Positions 43,884 through 53,134 of a stretch of DNA of 64,000 nt are shown one piece after another. This DNA is from Methylomonas aurea (GTDB taxonomy: Bacteria; Pseudomonadota; Gammaproteobacteria; Methylococcales; Methylomonadaceae): the NCBI RefSeq assembly GCF_024505045.1, contig NZ_JANIBM010000003.1, positions 186,001 to 250,000 on the forward strand, given 5' to 3'. The first letter of the stretch is position 1, and each line of letters opens with the position of its first letter. Both the position numbers and the translations under genes were made by a program. The notes beneath the pieces are model-generated. The model did no database searches and was not told the DNA's origin. It was given only the letters and a program-made list of their open reading frames with translations.

Positions 43884-44747
43884 ATGAACGTAGCGATAAA
43901 GCCAATCAACGCGATGACGGTGGACGTTGAAGATTATTTCCAGGTTTCGGCATTCGAACCGTATATCGCCCGCGATCGGTGGGATACTCTGCCGCATCGA
44001 GTTGAGCAAAATACTCATCGTATCCTCGATTTATTTCAACAGCGACAAGTCAAAGCCACATTTTTCACTTTGGGTTGGGTTGGTGAGAGGTATCCTGGCC
44101 TTGTACGCAGAATTGTCGCCGACGGACACGAGCTTGCGTCGCACGGTTATCAGCACACCAGGGTGACTGAACAGACGCCGGAACAGTTTCGAGAAGACCT
44201 GCGCCTGAGTAAACGGATTCTGGAGGATGTGTCTGGTCAAGCCGTGATAGGCTACCGTGCCGCTAGTTATTCTATAGGCGCGAAAAATTTATGGGCTTTG
44301 GAAGTTTTGCAGGAAGAAGGATTTGCCTATAGTTCCAGCATCTATCCGGTAAAACACGATTTGTATGGTATGCCGGATGCCCCGCGTTTCGCTTACCGGC
44401 CCAAGAATGCTCCCGGATTGTTGGAAATTCCGATAACGACTTTGCATCTGTTCCAACGGAATATTCCGTGCGGGGGCGGTGGGTTCTTTCGGTTATATCC
44501 CTACTCATTCTCGAAGTGGGCCTACTTCTTTATCAATAACAGAGAAAAACAAGCTGGCATTTTCTATTTTCATCCCTGGGAAATTGATCCTGAACAACCC
44601 AAACAACAGGGATTATCGTTCAAGACTCGCTTCAGACATTATCTGAATCTCGGCAAAATGCACGACAGGTTGGATAACCTGTTAGCCGATTTTGCGTGGG
44701 ATACGATGCGCAATGTATTTCTAACCAAATCTGACTGTCCGCATTAA
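43884..44747 (+). CDS. XrtA system polysaccharide deacetylase
   Basis: A 287-residue NodB-fold deacetylase. The start at 43884 (MNVAIKPINAMTVDVEDYFQVSAFE) is chosen over a frame extension into wecB. The motif TVDVEDYF holds the catalytic and metal Asp, and HGYQHTRVTEQ holds the two metal histidines; RAASYSIG and FYFHPWEID complete the active site. It lacks a signal peptide, as is usual for the exosortase-linked branch, so it may act on lipid-linked sugars on the cytoplasmic side. It would remove N-acetyl groups, perhaps from residues supplied by WecB. Confidence 0.93.
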   Translation: MNVAIKPINAMTVDVEDYFQVSAFEPYIARDRWDTLPHRVEQNTHRILDLFQQRQVKATFFTLGWVGERYPGLVRRIVADGHELASHGYQHTRVTEQTPEQFREDLRLSKRILEDVSGQAVIGYRAASYSIGAKNLWALEVLQEEGFAYSSSIYPVKHDLYGMPDAPRFAYRPKNAPGLLEIPITTLHLFQRNIPCGGGGFFRLYPYSFSKWAYFFINNREKQAGIFYFHPWEIDPEQPKQQGLSFKTRFRHYLNLGKMHDRLDNLLADFAWDTMRNVFLTKSDCPH

Positions 44748-44749
44748 CC

Positions 44750-45769
44750 ATGATCAAATTGCTAGAGCCCGCCCAAGCAGAGGTTTGGGATAACTATGTC
44801 ATGGCGGCAGCCGGCGGTAGTTTTTTTCACTTGGCGGCTTGGCAGCAAGTAATAAAGCGGGCGTTCGGACATCCGACTTATTACTATTACTGCGAGCAGG
44901 ATGGCCAGGTAACCGGGGTCTTGCCATTAACGCATATCAAAAGTGTACTGTTTGGCAACAGCTTGGTTTCTAATGCCTTTTGTGTTTACGGCGGTATCCT
45001 GGCGAGTAACGACCAAGCGTTTCAGGCTTTACAGGCCCAAGCTCAGCAATTAGCCCGCGATTTAGGTGTCGATTGTTTGGAGATGAGAAACCGCCAACAG
45101 GCGCATCCCGATTGGCCGCATAAAGAACTATACGTCACATTCAGAAAGGAGCTCGATCCTGACGTTGAAAAGAATCTAAATGCGATCCCGCGTAAACAGC
45201 GGGCAATGGTCAGAGCAGGTATCAAGGCCGGTCTGGGTAGTGTGATCGACGATAATGTCGATCGCCTTTACGCTGCCTATTCGGAAAGTGTCAGAAATCT
45301 GGGTACGCCGGTTTTTCCGAAAAAATATTTTCAAATATTGAAAGATGTTTTTGGCAAAGATTGCGAAATTCTGACCGTTGAACATGAAGGACGCTTGATT
45401 GCCAGTGTCATGAGTTTTTATTTCATGGACGAAGTATTGCCGTATTACGGTGGAGGCGTGGACGCTGCCCGCGATTTAAAAGGTAACGATTTTATGTATT
45501 GGGAAGTCATGCGGCGTGCGGTGGAAAAAGGCTGCAAGATTTTCGATTACGGCCGGAGCAAAATCGGTACCGGATCCTATCGGTTCAAAAAACATTGGGG
45601 TTTCGAACCCGAGCCACTGTTCTACGAAATCGATTTGGTAGCCGCAAAACAAATTCCTGAAATCAATCCGCTGAATCCAAAATACCAACTTTTTATAGCC
45701 GCCTGGAAAAAGTTGCCGCTTCCAATAAGCCAATTGATTGGACCTTGGTTGGCCAAAGACTTGGGTTAA
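44750..45769 (+). CDS. FemAB-like protein of the XrtA system
   Basis: A 339-residue protein with tandem GNAT-like folds of the FemAB family (TIGR03019 type). It begins IKLLEPAQAEVWDNYVMAAAGGSFFHLAAWQQVI and contains RKQRAMVRAGIKAGL and KGCKIFDYGRSKIGTGSYRFKKHWGFEP. FemAB proteins move aminoacyl groups from tRNA to an amine; in exosortase loci an aminoacyl or acyl decoration of the polymer is thought possible. It starts two bases after the deacetylase stop, so a deacetylated amine could be its acceptor; that is inference. Confidence 0.92.
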   Translation: MIKLLEPAQAEVWDNYVMAAAGGSFFHLAAWQQVIKRAFGHPTYYYYCEQDGQVTGVLPLTHIKSVLFGNSLVSNAFCVYGGILASNDQAFQALQAQAQQLARDLGVDCLEMRNRQQAHPDWPHKELYVTFRKELDPDVEKNLNAIPRKQRAMVRAGIKAGLGSVIDDNVDRLYAAYSESVRNLGTPVFPKKYFQILKDVFGKDCEILTVEHEGRLIASVMSFYFMDEVLPYYGGGVDAARDLKGNDFMYWEVMRRAVEKGCKIFDYGRSKIGTGSYRFKKHWGFEPEPLFYEIDLVAAKQIPEINPLNPKYQLFIAAWKKLPLPISQLIGPWLAKDLG

Positions 45770-45771
45770 AC

Positions 45772-46968
45772 ATGAAGCCCAAATTACTCTATTTAGTCCA
45801 CCGGATTCCTTATCCGCCTAATAAGGGCGACAAGATTCGTTCCTTCCATTTTTTACAAGCTTTGGTAGCCGAATATGAGGTTTATCTGGGTACGTTTATA
45901 GACGACCCTGATGATCTCCAACATATCGAAACCTTGTCCGGTATTTGCAAAAAGATCTGTTGTATCGATCTGAATCCGCGTCTGGCGAAAATCCATAGCT
46001 TGGCAGGGCTGGTTACCAATGAAGCCTTGAGTTTGCCTTATTACCGTGATGCCAGGTTGCAGGCTTGGGTTGACGATACTATCCGGGAGCAGTCCATCGA
46101 CCGGGCTCTGATATTTTCATCGCCTATGGCGCAGTACGTTCAAAAATATACTTCGCTGACTGTTGTCGCCGATTTTGTCGATGTCGATTCCGATAAGTGG
46201 CGCCAATATGCCCTTAGCAAGACTTGGCCGGCTAGCTGGGTTTATCGGCGGGAAGCGGCGAAATTATTGGAATACGAGCGCAGAACTGCCGCTCGTGCGG
46301 AAGCCACTCTATTCGTGTCGGAACAGGAAGCTGATTTATTTAAAACTTTGGCCCCTGAATCCGTCCCGAAAATTACGTTTGTCAATAACGGGGTCGATAC
46401 GGAGCGCTTTAACCCTGCACTTGATTACCAACTTCCGTTTTCTTCGGAAAGCAAGTCCATAGTCTTCACCGGGGCAATGGATTATTGGGCCAACGTTGAT
46501 GCAGTCAAATGGTTTGCGGAGCAGGTTTTACCCTTAATTGCAGCGAAATGCCCGGAAGTACGTTTTTATATCGTGGGTTCCAAACCGGCCAGAGAAATTC
46601 TGCAACTGGCTGAGAACGATTCAGCGGTGGTCGTGACCGGCCGCGTCGACGATGTCCGCCCTTATTTGGCTTACGCCGATGTAGTTGTTGCGCCGTTAAG
46701 GATTGCCAGAGGCATACAAAATAAGGTTTTGGAAGCTTTGGCGATGAACAAGCCTGTCGTCGCATCGTCAGCGGCAATGGAAGGCATTCCCCCGGATCAG
46801 GATTTGCAATTGGTGATAGCGGATACCCCTGAAGATTACGCTGAGTGCGTTTTAGCATTGCTGGTAAACCGCTGCGCCCAGAGCGAAGCTAACCGCCGCT
46901 ACGTTCGACAACACTTCGGTTGGGCGGAAAATGGTCGTCGGTTGCAGCATATGCTGTCTGGAGAATAA
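45772..46968 (+). CDS. XrtA-associated glycosyltransferase, stp1 type (TIGR03087)
   Basis: A 398-residue GT-B glycosyltransferase. It begins MKPKLLYLVHRIPYPPNKGDKIRSFHFLQAL, the known opening of the exosortase-linked stp1 family, and ends with the donor-binding segment RIARGIQNKVLEALAMNKPVVASSAAMEGI. The ATG at 45772 directly follows the femAB stop; a longer frame overlaps that gene. It should add one sugar to the lipid-linked repeat unit on the cytoplasmic face. Donor unknown. Confidence 0.93.
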   Translation: MKPKLLYLVHRIPYPPNKGDKIRSFHFLQALVAEYEVYLGTFIDDPDDLQHIETLSGICKKICCIDLNPRLAKIHSLAGLVTNEALSLPYYRDARLQAWVDDTIREQSIDRALIFSSPMAQYVQKYTSLTVVADFVDVDSDKWRQYALSKTWPASWVYRREAAKLLEYERRTAARAEATLFVSEQEADLFKTLAPESVPKITFVNNGVDTERFNPALDYQLPFSSESKSIVFTGAMDYWANVDAVKWFAEQVLPLIAAKCPEVRFYIVGSKPAREILQLAENDSAVVVTGRVDDVRPYLAYADVVVAPLRIARGIQNKVLEALAMNKPVVASSAAMEGIPPDQDLQLVIADTPEDYAECVLALLVNRCAQSEANRRYVRQHFGWAENGRRLQHMLSGE

Positions 46969-46972
46969 CGGG

Positions 46973-48109
46973 ATGGGCGAAGCGAAGCCGCGTTTGATTG
47001 TGCATATTATTTACCGATTGGGAGTTGGCGGGCTCGAGAACGGCTTGGTTAATATCATTAACAAGTTGCCGGCACAAAGTTATCGCCACGCTATTATCTG
47101 TTTGACCGAAAGTACCGATTTCAGCCAACGTATCGGTAGGGCCGACGTCGAAATCTTTCAATTGCATAAACGGCCCGGCCAGGACTGGCGCTCGTTCTAT
47201 ACTGTTTATCGGTTGTTGAAACAATTGCGCCCGGCGGTCGTGCACACCCGGAATTTAGCAGCCATCGAATACCAGGTCTGTGCTTTATTAGCGGATGTTC
47301 GTTATCGGATTCATGGCGAGCACGGATGGGATGTGTTCGATCCCGATGGCAGTAACGTTAAATATCAGTGGTTGCGCAGAATCATTGGCAGGATTATCCA
47401 TCGCTTTATTCCATTGTCCCGGCATTTGCAGGATTACTTGCGGGATAGGGTGGGGATTCCGGCGCACAAGATTACGCGCATTTGTAATGGGGTTGACACA
47501 ACCGTATTTTATCCTGCCGTTGGCGAGAAAGTTGTTCCCGATGGTTGTGGTTTGGACTTGAACGATAAACTGGTAATCGGTACCGTTGGCCGGATGCATG
47601 GGGTCAAAGATCAAATGACCTTGGTTCGTGCCTTTATCAATAGTTGCCAACAATCGCTCGAATTCGCCGCACGTTGCCGCTTGTTTCTTATCGGCGATGG
47701 TCCGTTGAGAGCTGAGGCTATGGATTTGCTGGCTGCCGCAAATTTGGCGGATAGCGTGTGGGCGCCGGGTGAGAGAAGCGACATTCCGACTATACTGCGT
47801 GCCATGGATATATTCGTTTTGCCTTCGGCGGCCGAGGGCATCTCTAACACCATTCTGGAGGCGATGGCTAGCGGTTTGCCGGTCATCGCCACCCGAGTCG
47901 GCGGCAATCCCGAACTTGTCGTCGATGGTGAGACCGGGCGATTGGTTCCCGCCCGGGATGCCGCGAGATTATCTTCGGCGCTGAATGAGTTGGCATTGGA
48001 CGAACGCCGCCGCCGCCGTTTTGGTGAGGCTTCGCTAAAACGGGTTCTGGCCGAGTTTTCTATCGACAGTATGGTGGTTCGCTACCAGCAAGTGTATGAC
48101 CGACAATAA
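46973..48109 (+). CDS. XrtA-associated glycosyltransferase, stp2 type (TIGR03088)
   Basis: A 378-residue GT-B (family 4) glycosyltransferase. The start at 46973 gives MGEAKPRLIVHIIYRLGVGGLENGLVNIIN, as in the stp2 group. The donor region reads LPSAAEGISNTILEAMASGLPVIATRVGGNPELV. It is four bases downstream of stp1 and 21 bases before the amidotransferase gene. Exosortase A is often encoded beside these genes in other genomes but is missing here. Confidence 0.93.
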   Translation: MGEAKPRLIVHIIYRLGVGGLENGLVNIINKLPAQSYRHAIICLTESTDFSQRIGRADVEIFQLHKRPGQDWRSFYTVYRLLKQLRPAVVHTRNLAAIEYQVCALLADVRYRIHGEHGWDVFDPDGSNVKYQWLRRIIGRIIHRFIPLSRHLQDYLRDRVGIPAHKITRICNGVDTTVFYPAVGEKVVPDGCGLDLNDKLVIGTVGRMHGVKDQMTLVRAFINSCQQSLEFAARCRLFLIGDGPLRAEAMDLLAAANLADSVWAPGERSDIPTILRAMDIFVLPSAAEGISNTILEAMASGLPVIATRVGGNPELVVDGETGRLVPARDAARLSSALNELALDERRRRRFGEASLKRVLAEFSIDSMVVRYQQVYDRQ

Positions 48110-48130
48110 TTTGGGGCGGAGAGATTTTAT

Positions 48131-50023
48131 ATGTGCGGCGTAGTAGGTATTTTCGATATTCGGGGATTGAGCGAAATAGACCGCAGTTTGCTGTCGCGCA
48201 TGAACGAATCCCAGTTCCATCGCGGCCCGGATGAGGGGGGACTGCATACCGAACCAGGCTTGGGATTCGGCCATCGCCGGTTATCGATCATCGACCTGTC
48301 CAGTGGACAGCAACCGATGCACAGCCAGGACGGGAACGTTGTCTTAACCTATAACGGCGAAGTCTACAATTTTCCGGAATTGCGTTTGGAACTTGAAGCG
48401 TTGGGGTATGGCTTTAGAACGCATTGCGATACGGAAGTAATTTTGTATGCTTGGCAGGCTTGGGGAGAAGCTTGTGTCGAACGCTTGCGCGGTATGTTTG
48501 CTTTTGCCATTTGGGACAGAGTCAAGCAAACCTTGTTCCTGGCACGCGATCGCCTTGGCGTCAAGCCGCTGTTTTATGCGGAATTACCGAATGGGCATTT
48601 TATTTTCGGTTCGGAGTTGAAGGCGTTAACCCAACACCCATTGTTGCCGAAAGATCCCGATCCAACAGCGATAGAGGACTATTTCAGTTTTGGCTATATC
48701 CCAGATCCGAAAACTATCTACCGCGGCGTCTACAAATTGGAGCCTGGTTACTGCTTGACCATTAAGCGGGGCGACGTAAATTTTCGACCCAAACAATATT
48801 GGGACGTTACGTTTAAACCGGTTGCTAACGTCAATGCAGTCGAGGCGGGCGAGGAATTAGTTTCCCGCTTACGCGAAGCGGTAAAAATTCGGATGGTTGC
48901 AGATGTGCCGTTGGGAGCGTTTTTATCCGGCGGCGTCGATTCCAGCGGCGTTGTGGCGCTGATGGCGGGTTTGTCGGATGATCCGGTGAATACCTGCTCA
49001 ATTTCGTTTGGTGATCCAAAGTTTAATGAGTCGGAGTTTGCTGCCAGAGTGGCCGAGCGCTACCATACTGCCCATCGCGTAGAGCAGGTCGATCCGGACG
49101 ACTTTAGTTTGATCGAACAGCTTGCCGGTTTATACGACGAACCTTATGCCGACAGCTCTGCTTTGCCGACTTATCGGGTGTGCGAATTAGCCAAAAAGCA
49201 AGTCACGGTAGTGCTGTCGGGTGACGGTGGCGACGAGAATCTTGCCGGATATCGCCGCTACCGTTGGCATACCTACGAAGAACGCATGCGATCGATCTTG
49301 CCGGACGCTTTGCGTATGCCGTTGTTTTCTACACTTGGCAAGGTGTATCCAAAACTGGACTGGGCGCCGAAGGTGTTTCGCGCCAAAACGACGTTGGAAT
49401 CTATCGGCAGGGATTCAATGGCCGGTTATTTCCATAGTGTCTCGGTGTTGCCGAATGCGATGCGAGCGGAATTGTTCAGCGAGCGTTTGAAGCGCGATTT
49501 GCAAGGTTATCAGGCTGTCGAAGTGTTTCATCGTTACCGTGAGACCGCTCCAGACGATCCGTTGTCGATGGTTCAATATCTCGATCTAAAAACTTATTTG
49601 GTTGGGGATATACTGACCAAAGTCGACAGAGCCAGTATGGCGCATGCGCTGGAAGTGCGTGTACCGCTGTTGGATCACAAGTTAGTGGAATGGATGGCTA
49701 CGTTACCGCCGGATTTGAAGTTAAAAGGACGAGAAGGCAAATACGTTTTCAAGAAAGCATTGGAACCCTATTTGCCATATGACATTCTGTACAGACCGAA
49801 AATGGGATTTTCGGTGCCGCTATCCGCTTGGTTCAGGGGGCCTTTAAAACAGCGCGTACGCGATACGTTGCTTGGCGATACGCTACAGAACACCGGTTGG
49901 TTTGACAGTGGTTATTTGCAACACATCGTTAGCCAGCATCAATCTGGATTGCGCGATTACAGTGCGCCCATTTGGTCATTATTGATGTTTGAGGCGTTTC
50001 TGAGGAATAATTTGGTTGGATGA
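48131..50023 (+). CDS. XrtA-associated amidotransferase (asparagine synthase family)
   Basis: A 630-residue class II glutamine amidotransferase. The nucleophile Cys2 is intact (MCGVVGIFD), with HRGPDEGG and YNGEVYNFPELR in the glutaminase domain; the synthase domain has the PP-loop SGGVDSSGV and the SGDGGDENLAGY motif. GGAGAG precedes the ATG. This family (TIGR03108) is standard in exosortase-A loci and probably amidates a uronic acid of the polymer rather than making asparagine. A second, degenerate relative is at 56893-58674. Confidence 0.94.
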   Translation: MCGVVGIFDIRGLSEIDRSLLSRMNESQFHRGPDEGGLHTEPGLGFGHRRLSIIDLSSGQQPMHSQDGNVVLTYNGEVYNFPELRLELEALGYGFRTHCDTEVILYAWQAWGEACVERLRGMFAFAIWDRVKQTLFLARDRLGVKPLFYAELPNGHFIFGSELKALTQHPLLPKDPDPTAIEDYFSFGYIPDPKTIYRGVYKLEPGYCLTIKRGDVNFRPKQYWDVTFKPVANVNAVEAGEELVSRLREAVKIRMVADVPLGAFLSGGVDSSGVVALMAGLSDDPVNTCSISFGDPKFNESEFAARVAERYHTAHRVEQVDPDDFSLIEQLAGLYDEPYADSSALPTYRVCELAKKQVTVVLSGDGGDENLAGYRRYRWHTYEERMRSILPDALRMPLFSTLGKVYPKLDWAPKVFRAKTTLESIGRDSMAGYFHSVSVLPNAMRAELFSERLKRDLQGYQAVEVFHRYRETAPDDPLSMVQYLDLKTYLVGDILTKVDRASMAHALEVRVPLLDHKLVEWMATLPPDLKLKGREGKYVFKKALEPYLPYDILYRPKMGFSVPLSAWFRGPLKQRVRDTLLGDTLQNTGWFDSGYLQHIVSQHQSGLRDYSAPIWSLLMFEAFLRNNLVG

Positions 50024-50110
50024 TTTTTCGGTCTTGTACGAGCGTGCAATAGACACGTTTAGTTCTCTTTGCTAAAGTGTGAAGAGGTTCAAATAATTAG
50101 GGTGATTGAC

Positions 50111-50746
50111 ATGAAATCAAATGACCGAAAACCGGAGCAAGCCACTGATTCAAGCGATGAAAATCGGTCGGTAGTTAAATCCAGACGTTCATTCGCCAAG
50201 GCCGGAATCGTTTCCCCGCTGGTCATGACGCTTATAAGCCGTCCGGCGATGGCCGGAGGCGTCTGTTTTTCTCCGTCCCGTTCATTGTCTAAGAACACAA
50301 GCGTTTCGCAAAATGGGAATTACGGTGAGTGTAACGGTATTTCGCCTGGAAATTACAAAACGCAGACGAATCCGTTGATGCCTTCTTATAATTGGCCTTC
50401 CTCAGTTCCGCCTAGCACGCCATTCCATCCTCTGTTCAAGAGGGGCAGTACTGCTAAAGGCACATTGTTTGAAACGGGGACCGGTCTTAATCTTCGTAGC
50501 CGGACGCTACTAGAAGTGCTTGGCCTAAATGGATCTGGCGATCCTTCCAAACTAGCCTTTCATACCATTGGTGCCTACTTAAATTGCGTAAATGGTTTTA
50601 TTCCAACAAATGTCCTTACCAAAGAAAAAGTTGTATCGATCTGGGAAGAATATGTTACGAACGGTTTTTATGAACCGTTTGCAGGGGTTAAATGGTATGC
50701 AGGGGATATCGTGTCTTATTATCAGACCAATTATATTGCCCCTTAG
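50111..50746 (+). CDS. Tat-exported small protein of the HPr-rel-A neighbourhood
   Basis: A 211-residue protein with no family name that I can give. The start at 50111 is chosen because AGGG lies about nine bases upstream. An acidic N-terminus is followed by a twin-arginine signal, SRRSFAKAGIVSPLVMTLISRPAMA, with cleavage likely after AMA. The mature part has two early cysteines (GGVC and GEC), an SPGNYKTQ segment and a helical C-terminal half (LLEVLGLNG, KLAFHTIGAYLNC). From memory, proteins with an SRR-type Tat signal and a C-x(n)-SPGYWK pattern accompany HprK-related kinase A genes in other polysaccharide loci. It may be the substrate of the next genes. That is inference. Confidence 0.7.
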   Translation: MKSNDRKPEQATDSSDENRSVVKSRRSFAKAGIVSPLVMTLISRPAMAGGVCFSPSRSLSKNTSVSQNGNYGECNGISPGNYKTQTNPLMPSYNWPSSVPPSTPFHPLFKRGSTAKGTLFETGTGLNLRSRTLLEVLGLNGSGDPSKLAFHTIGAYLNCVNGFIPTNVLTKEKVVSIWEEYVTNGFYEPFAGVKWYAGDIVSYYQTNYIAP

Positions 50747-50757
50747 CCGACTCGAGG

Positions 50758-51027
50758 ATGGCCGTTAAAGACCGCTTTGCGGAGCTTAAAGCATATTTTT
50801 TTGAAGATGGCGGTGTAATATTTGATCGCAGCTCGGGGTATACCTACAGATTGGATTCATTAACATTGTCGGTGTTTGCAGCTGTTGAGCGCCTTGCTAG
50901 CGATCTTGAAACTGGGAATGAACAACAACTGGCCGAACGTGTTGCAACTATGCGCTCCGATTATTCAATTGATGATATTACGCAAGCTTTGGCTCAATTG
51001 AAGCGGGTTTCTATTTTGTCAGATTGA
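50758..51027 (+). CDS. PqqD-like peptide-binding protein, HPr-rel-A system
   Basis: An 89-residue protein. The pattern FFEDGGVIFDRSSGYTYRLDSLTLSVFAAVERL is that of PqqD-like domains, the RiPP recognition element fold that binds leader peptides. The ATG at 50758 is chosen; GAGG is directly before it, closer than normal. In the HPr-rel-A set (TIGR04353 type) this small gene always precedes the HprK-related kinase, and here the stop overlaps the possible TTG start of that gene. It may present the Tat-signal protein to the kinase. Confidence 0.8.
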   Translation: MAVKDRFAELKAYFFEDGGVIFDRSSGYTYRLDSLTLSVFAAVERLASDLETGNEQQLAERVATMRSDYSIDDITQALAQLKRVSILSD

Positions 51028-51953
51028 TTATTGTGGCAAATAATATTGGTCGTATCTCGCAACTGACTTTAGCGCAATTTGCTAGTTTTATTAAACAGGG
51101 AAATTTAGCAATTAGAATTGGAGAAATGACTTTTAAGTGTCGCTCGGAGTTTTCCTCCGTAGCGCATTCCCTTCATACCCTTTACACTAACCATCCATTT
51201 CAACTCAATCCTGATTTTGCGGATTTCCATGTGGAAATTTCTGCGCCCAGCAATCTGAGGCGTTGGTTTCGTCGCCAATCGGAATTTGTAATTGATGGCG
51301 AAAAGCCATTTGAGCCACTTCCCCTGAGTCAAGCGCCAGCCTTGCTGGAATGGGGGCTGAATTGGATTATCGTGGCCTCATGTCATCAATGGTTTACGAT
51401 CCACGCAGCGTCTCTTGAACGTAACGGTCAGGCGGTAATTTTTCCAGCACCTCCCGGCACAGGCAAAAGCACGCTATGCGCTGCTCTTGCATTCCGCGGA
51501 TGGCGTTTACTATCAGATGAACTTACCCTGCTGGATTTGGAAACGCTGGAGGCTAAAGCCCTGGCCCGGCCTATCAACCTAAAGAATGCCTCTATCGATA
51601 TTATTCGGGAATTCGTGCCGCAAGCAATTTGGGGACCTGAGGTTTTCGATACAACCAAAGGTCGAGTAACCCATGTTGCACCACCCGAAGAGAGCGTCGT
51701 CAGAATGTTGGAACATGCTGTGCCGCGTTGGATCATTTTTCCTAAGTATGTCGCTGGCGCCGAACCTTGTCTTTCGCCGCGCGATAAGTCGCAAACCTTT
51801 ATTGACTTGGCAGACAATGCTTTCAATTACAGCGCATTGGGAGAAGCGGGTTTCGATTTGGTGGCTAGGCTTGTCGATCGTTGCGATTGCTACGATTTTG
51901 TTTACAGCCAACTCAAAGATGCTATCGATGTTTTTGATTCGCTAACGGGGTAG
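51024..51953 (+). CDS. HprK-related kinase A
   Basis: A protein of up to 309 residues related to the HPr serine kinase/phosphorylase. The C-terminal domain has FTIHAASLERNG, the P-loop PAPPGTGKST (141-150 from the first start) and RLLSDELTLLDLE. The N-terminal 120 residues are unlike HprK proper. The start is uncertain: TTG at 51024 overlaps the PqqD stop, GTG at 51033 would be nine bases shorter at the end; no better signal is seen. It lacks the HPr/PTS partner genes, so the target should be another protein or peptide. Related kinases in lasso-peptide clusters phosphorylate the precursor. Confidence 0.85.
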   Translation: MIIVANNIGRISQLTLAQFASFIKQGNLAIRIGEMTFKCRSEFSSVAHSLHTLYTNHPFQLNPDFADFHVEISAPSNLRRWFRRQSEFVIDGEKPFEPLPLSQAPALLEWGLNWIIVASCHQWFTIHAASLERNGQAVIFPAPPGTGKSTLCAALAFRGWRLLSDELTLLDLETLEAKALARPINLKNASIDIIREFVPQAIWGPEVFDTTKGRVTHVAPPEESVVRMLEHAVPRWIIFPKYVAGAEPCLSPRDKSQTFIDLADNAFNYSALGEAGFDLVARLVDRCDCYDFVYSQLKDAIDVFDSLTG

Positions 51954-51957
51954 TCGA

Positions 51958-53085
51958 ATGGCTCTTACTGCAAAAGCCAACGACTTGACTGGTCGACAAT
52001 TATTAGTCAACGCTCTGCAAAACCCGGTTTGCTTATCTGAGTTACCGCTAGCCAAGTGGGATACTTTAATTAGGCTGGCTAGAGTCAGCAATTTAATCGG
52101 GCGGCTAGCTGAGGCGATCGATACTGTCAAATTAACGTCGCACGTTCCCGATAAAGCCCTCCCTCATCTGGTCTCGGCTCGTTTGTTGGCCAATCACCAG
52201 CGGCAAGCTATTCGCTGGGAAGTGAAGCATTTGGGGGATGCGTTGAATTCTCTGGACGCACCCAAGGTGCTGCTCAAAGGCGCCGCTTACGCAGTGCAAA
52301 GTTTAGAGGCTGCCGGTGGGCGAGTGTTTGGAGATTTGGATCTGTTAGTTCCAAAGACTGCTATTCCTGCGGCAGAGGCTGCCTTGATGTTAAAGGGATG
52401 GGGAGCAGAGGGCGTTGATTCCTATGATCAGCGCTACTATCGCGAGTGGATGCATGAAATCCCTCCAATGGTCCATCGAGGAAGAGGAACTGTGGTTGAT
52501 TTGCATCATAATATTTTGCCCCTCACCGCACGCTACTGCCCAACGATTGAGCTGTTTTTTGCAGACGCCGTGCCTTCCTCTGTACCGGGATTCCAGGTTT
52601 TGTCCCCCGTGGATATGGTGATTCACAGCGCTACCCATTTGTTTTATGAGAGTGAAATGCGTAATGGATTGCGTGATTTATTCGACTTGGATGCTTTGAT
52701 TCGGCAGTTTTCACGCGACCGAACCGAGTTTTGGCCTCTCCTCGCCGAACGTACCGATGCGATTGGCCTCAATTGGCCTGTGTTTCTAGCGCTATCTTGT
52801 TTACGAGATATTTTGGGTGCTTATGTTCCGGAGGAATTTTTTCAACGTATCAGAGTTAATGCCAATTTAGGTTCAATGCCAGAGGTGTTTCTTACCAAGC
52901 TATACTACTGGGCAGTTTGGCCGAAGCATCCTTTGATCGATAATTTGCCATCTCGGTTGAGCCGTTTTTTGGTGTATATAAGAGGGCATTACTTGCGTAT
53001 GCCGCTGCGCTTGCTGCTGCCCCATCTCTCGCGTAAGGCTTTGGGTAGGCTATATAAAAGTGGTAGTGGCTCCGACCATCGATAA
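51958..53085 (+). CDS. nucleotidyltransferase-fold protein (PF14907-like)
   Basis: A 375-residue protein of the NTP_transf_5 type. The signature PKVLLKGAAYAVQSLEAAGGRVFGDLDLLVP contains the two Asp of a polymerase-beta-like GDLDxL metal site, followed by TVVDLHHNI. The remainder is helical (SATHLFYESEMRNGLRDLFDLDAL). Proteins of this kind are often encoded beside HprK-related kinases in polysaccharide and in lasso-peptide loci. It might transfer a nucleotide or a phosphosugar, but the reaction is unknown. The ATG follows the kinase stop by four bases. Confidence 0.85.
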   Translation: MALTAKANDLTGRQLLVNALQNPVCLSELPLAKWDTLIRLARVSNLIGRLAEAIDTVKLTSHVPDKALPHLVSARLLANHQRQAIRWEVKHLGDALNSLDAPKVLLKGAAYAVQSLEAAGGRVFGDLDLLVPKTAIPAAEAALMLKGWGAEGVDSYDQRYYREWMHEIPPMVHRGRGTVVDLHHNILPLTARYCPTIELFFADAVPSSVPGFQVLSPVDMVIHSATHLFYESEMRNGLRDLFDLDALIRQFSRDRTEFWPLLAERTDAIGLNWPVFLALSCLRDILGAYVPEEFFQRIRVNANLGSMPEVFLTKLYYWAVWPKHPLIDNLPSRLSRFLVYIRGHYLRMPLRLLLPHLSRKALGRLYKSGSGSDHR

Positions 53086-53134
53086 AAAGTTCGGAATCAA
53101 TCATGCGGACTGGACTCAACTATAAAACTAGAAC

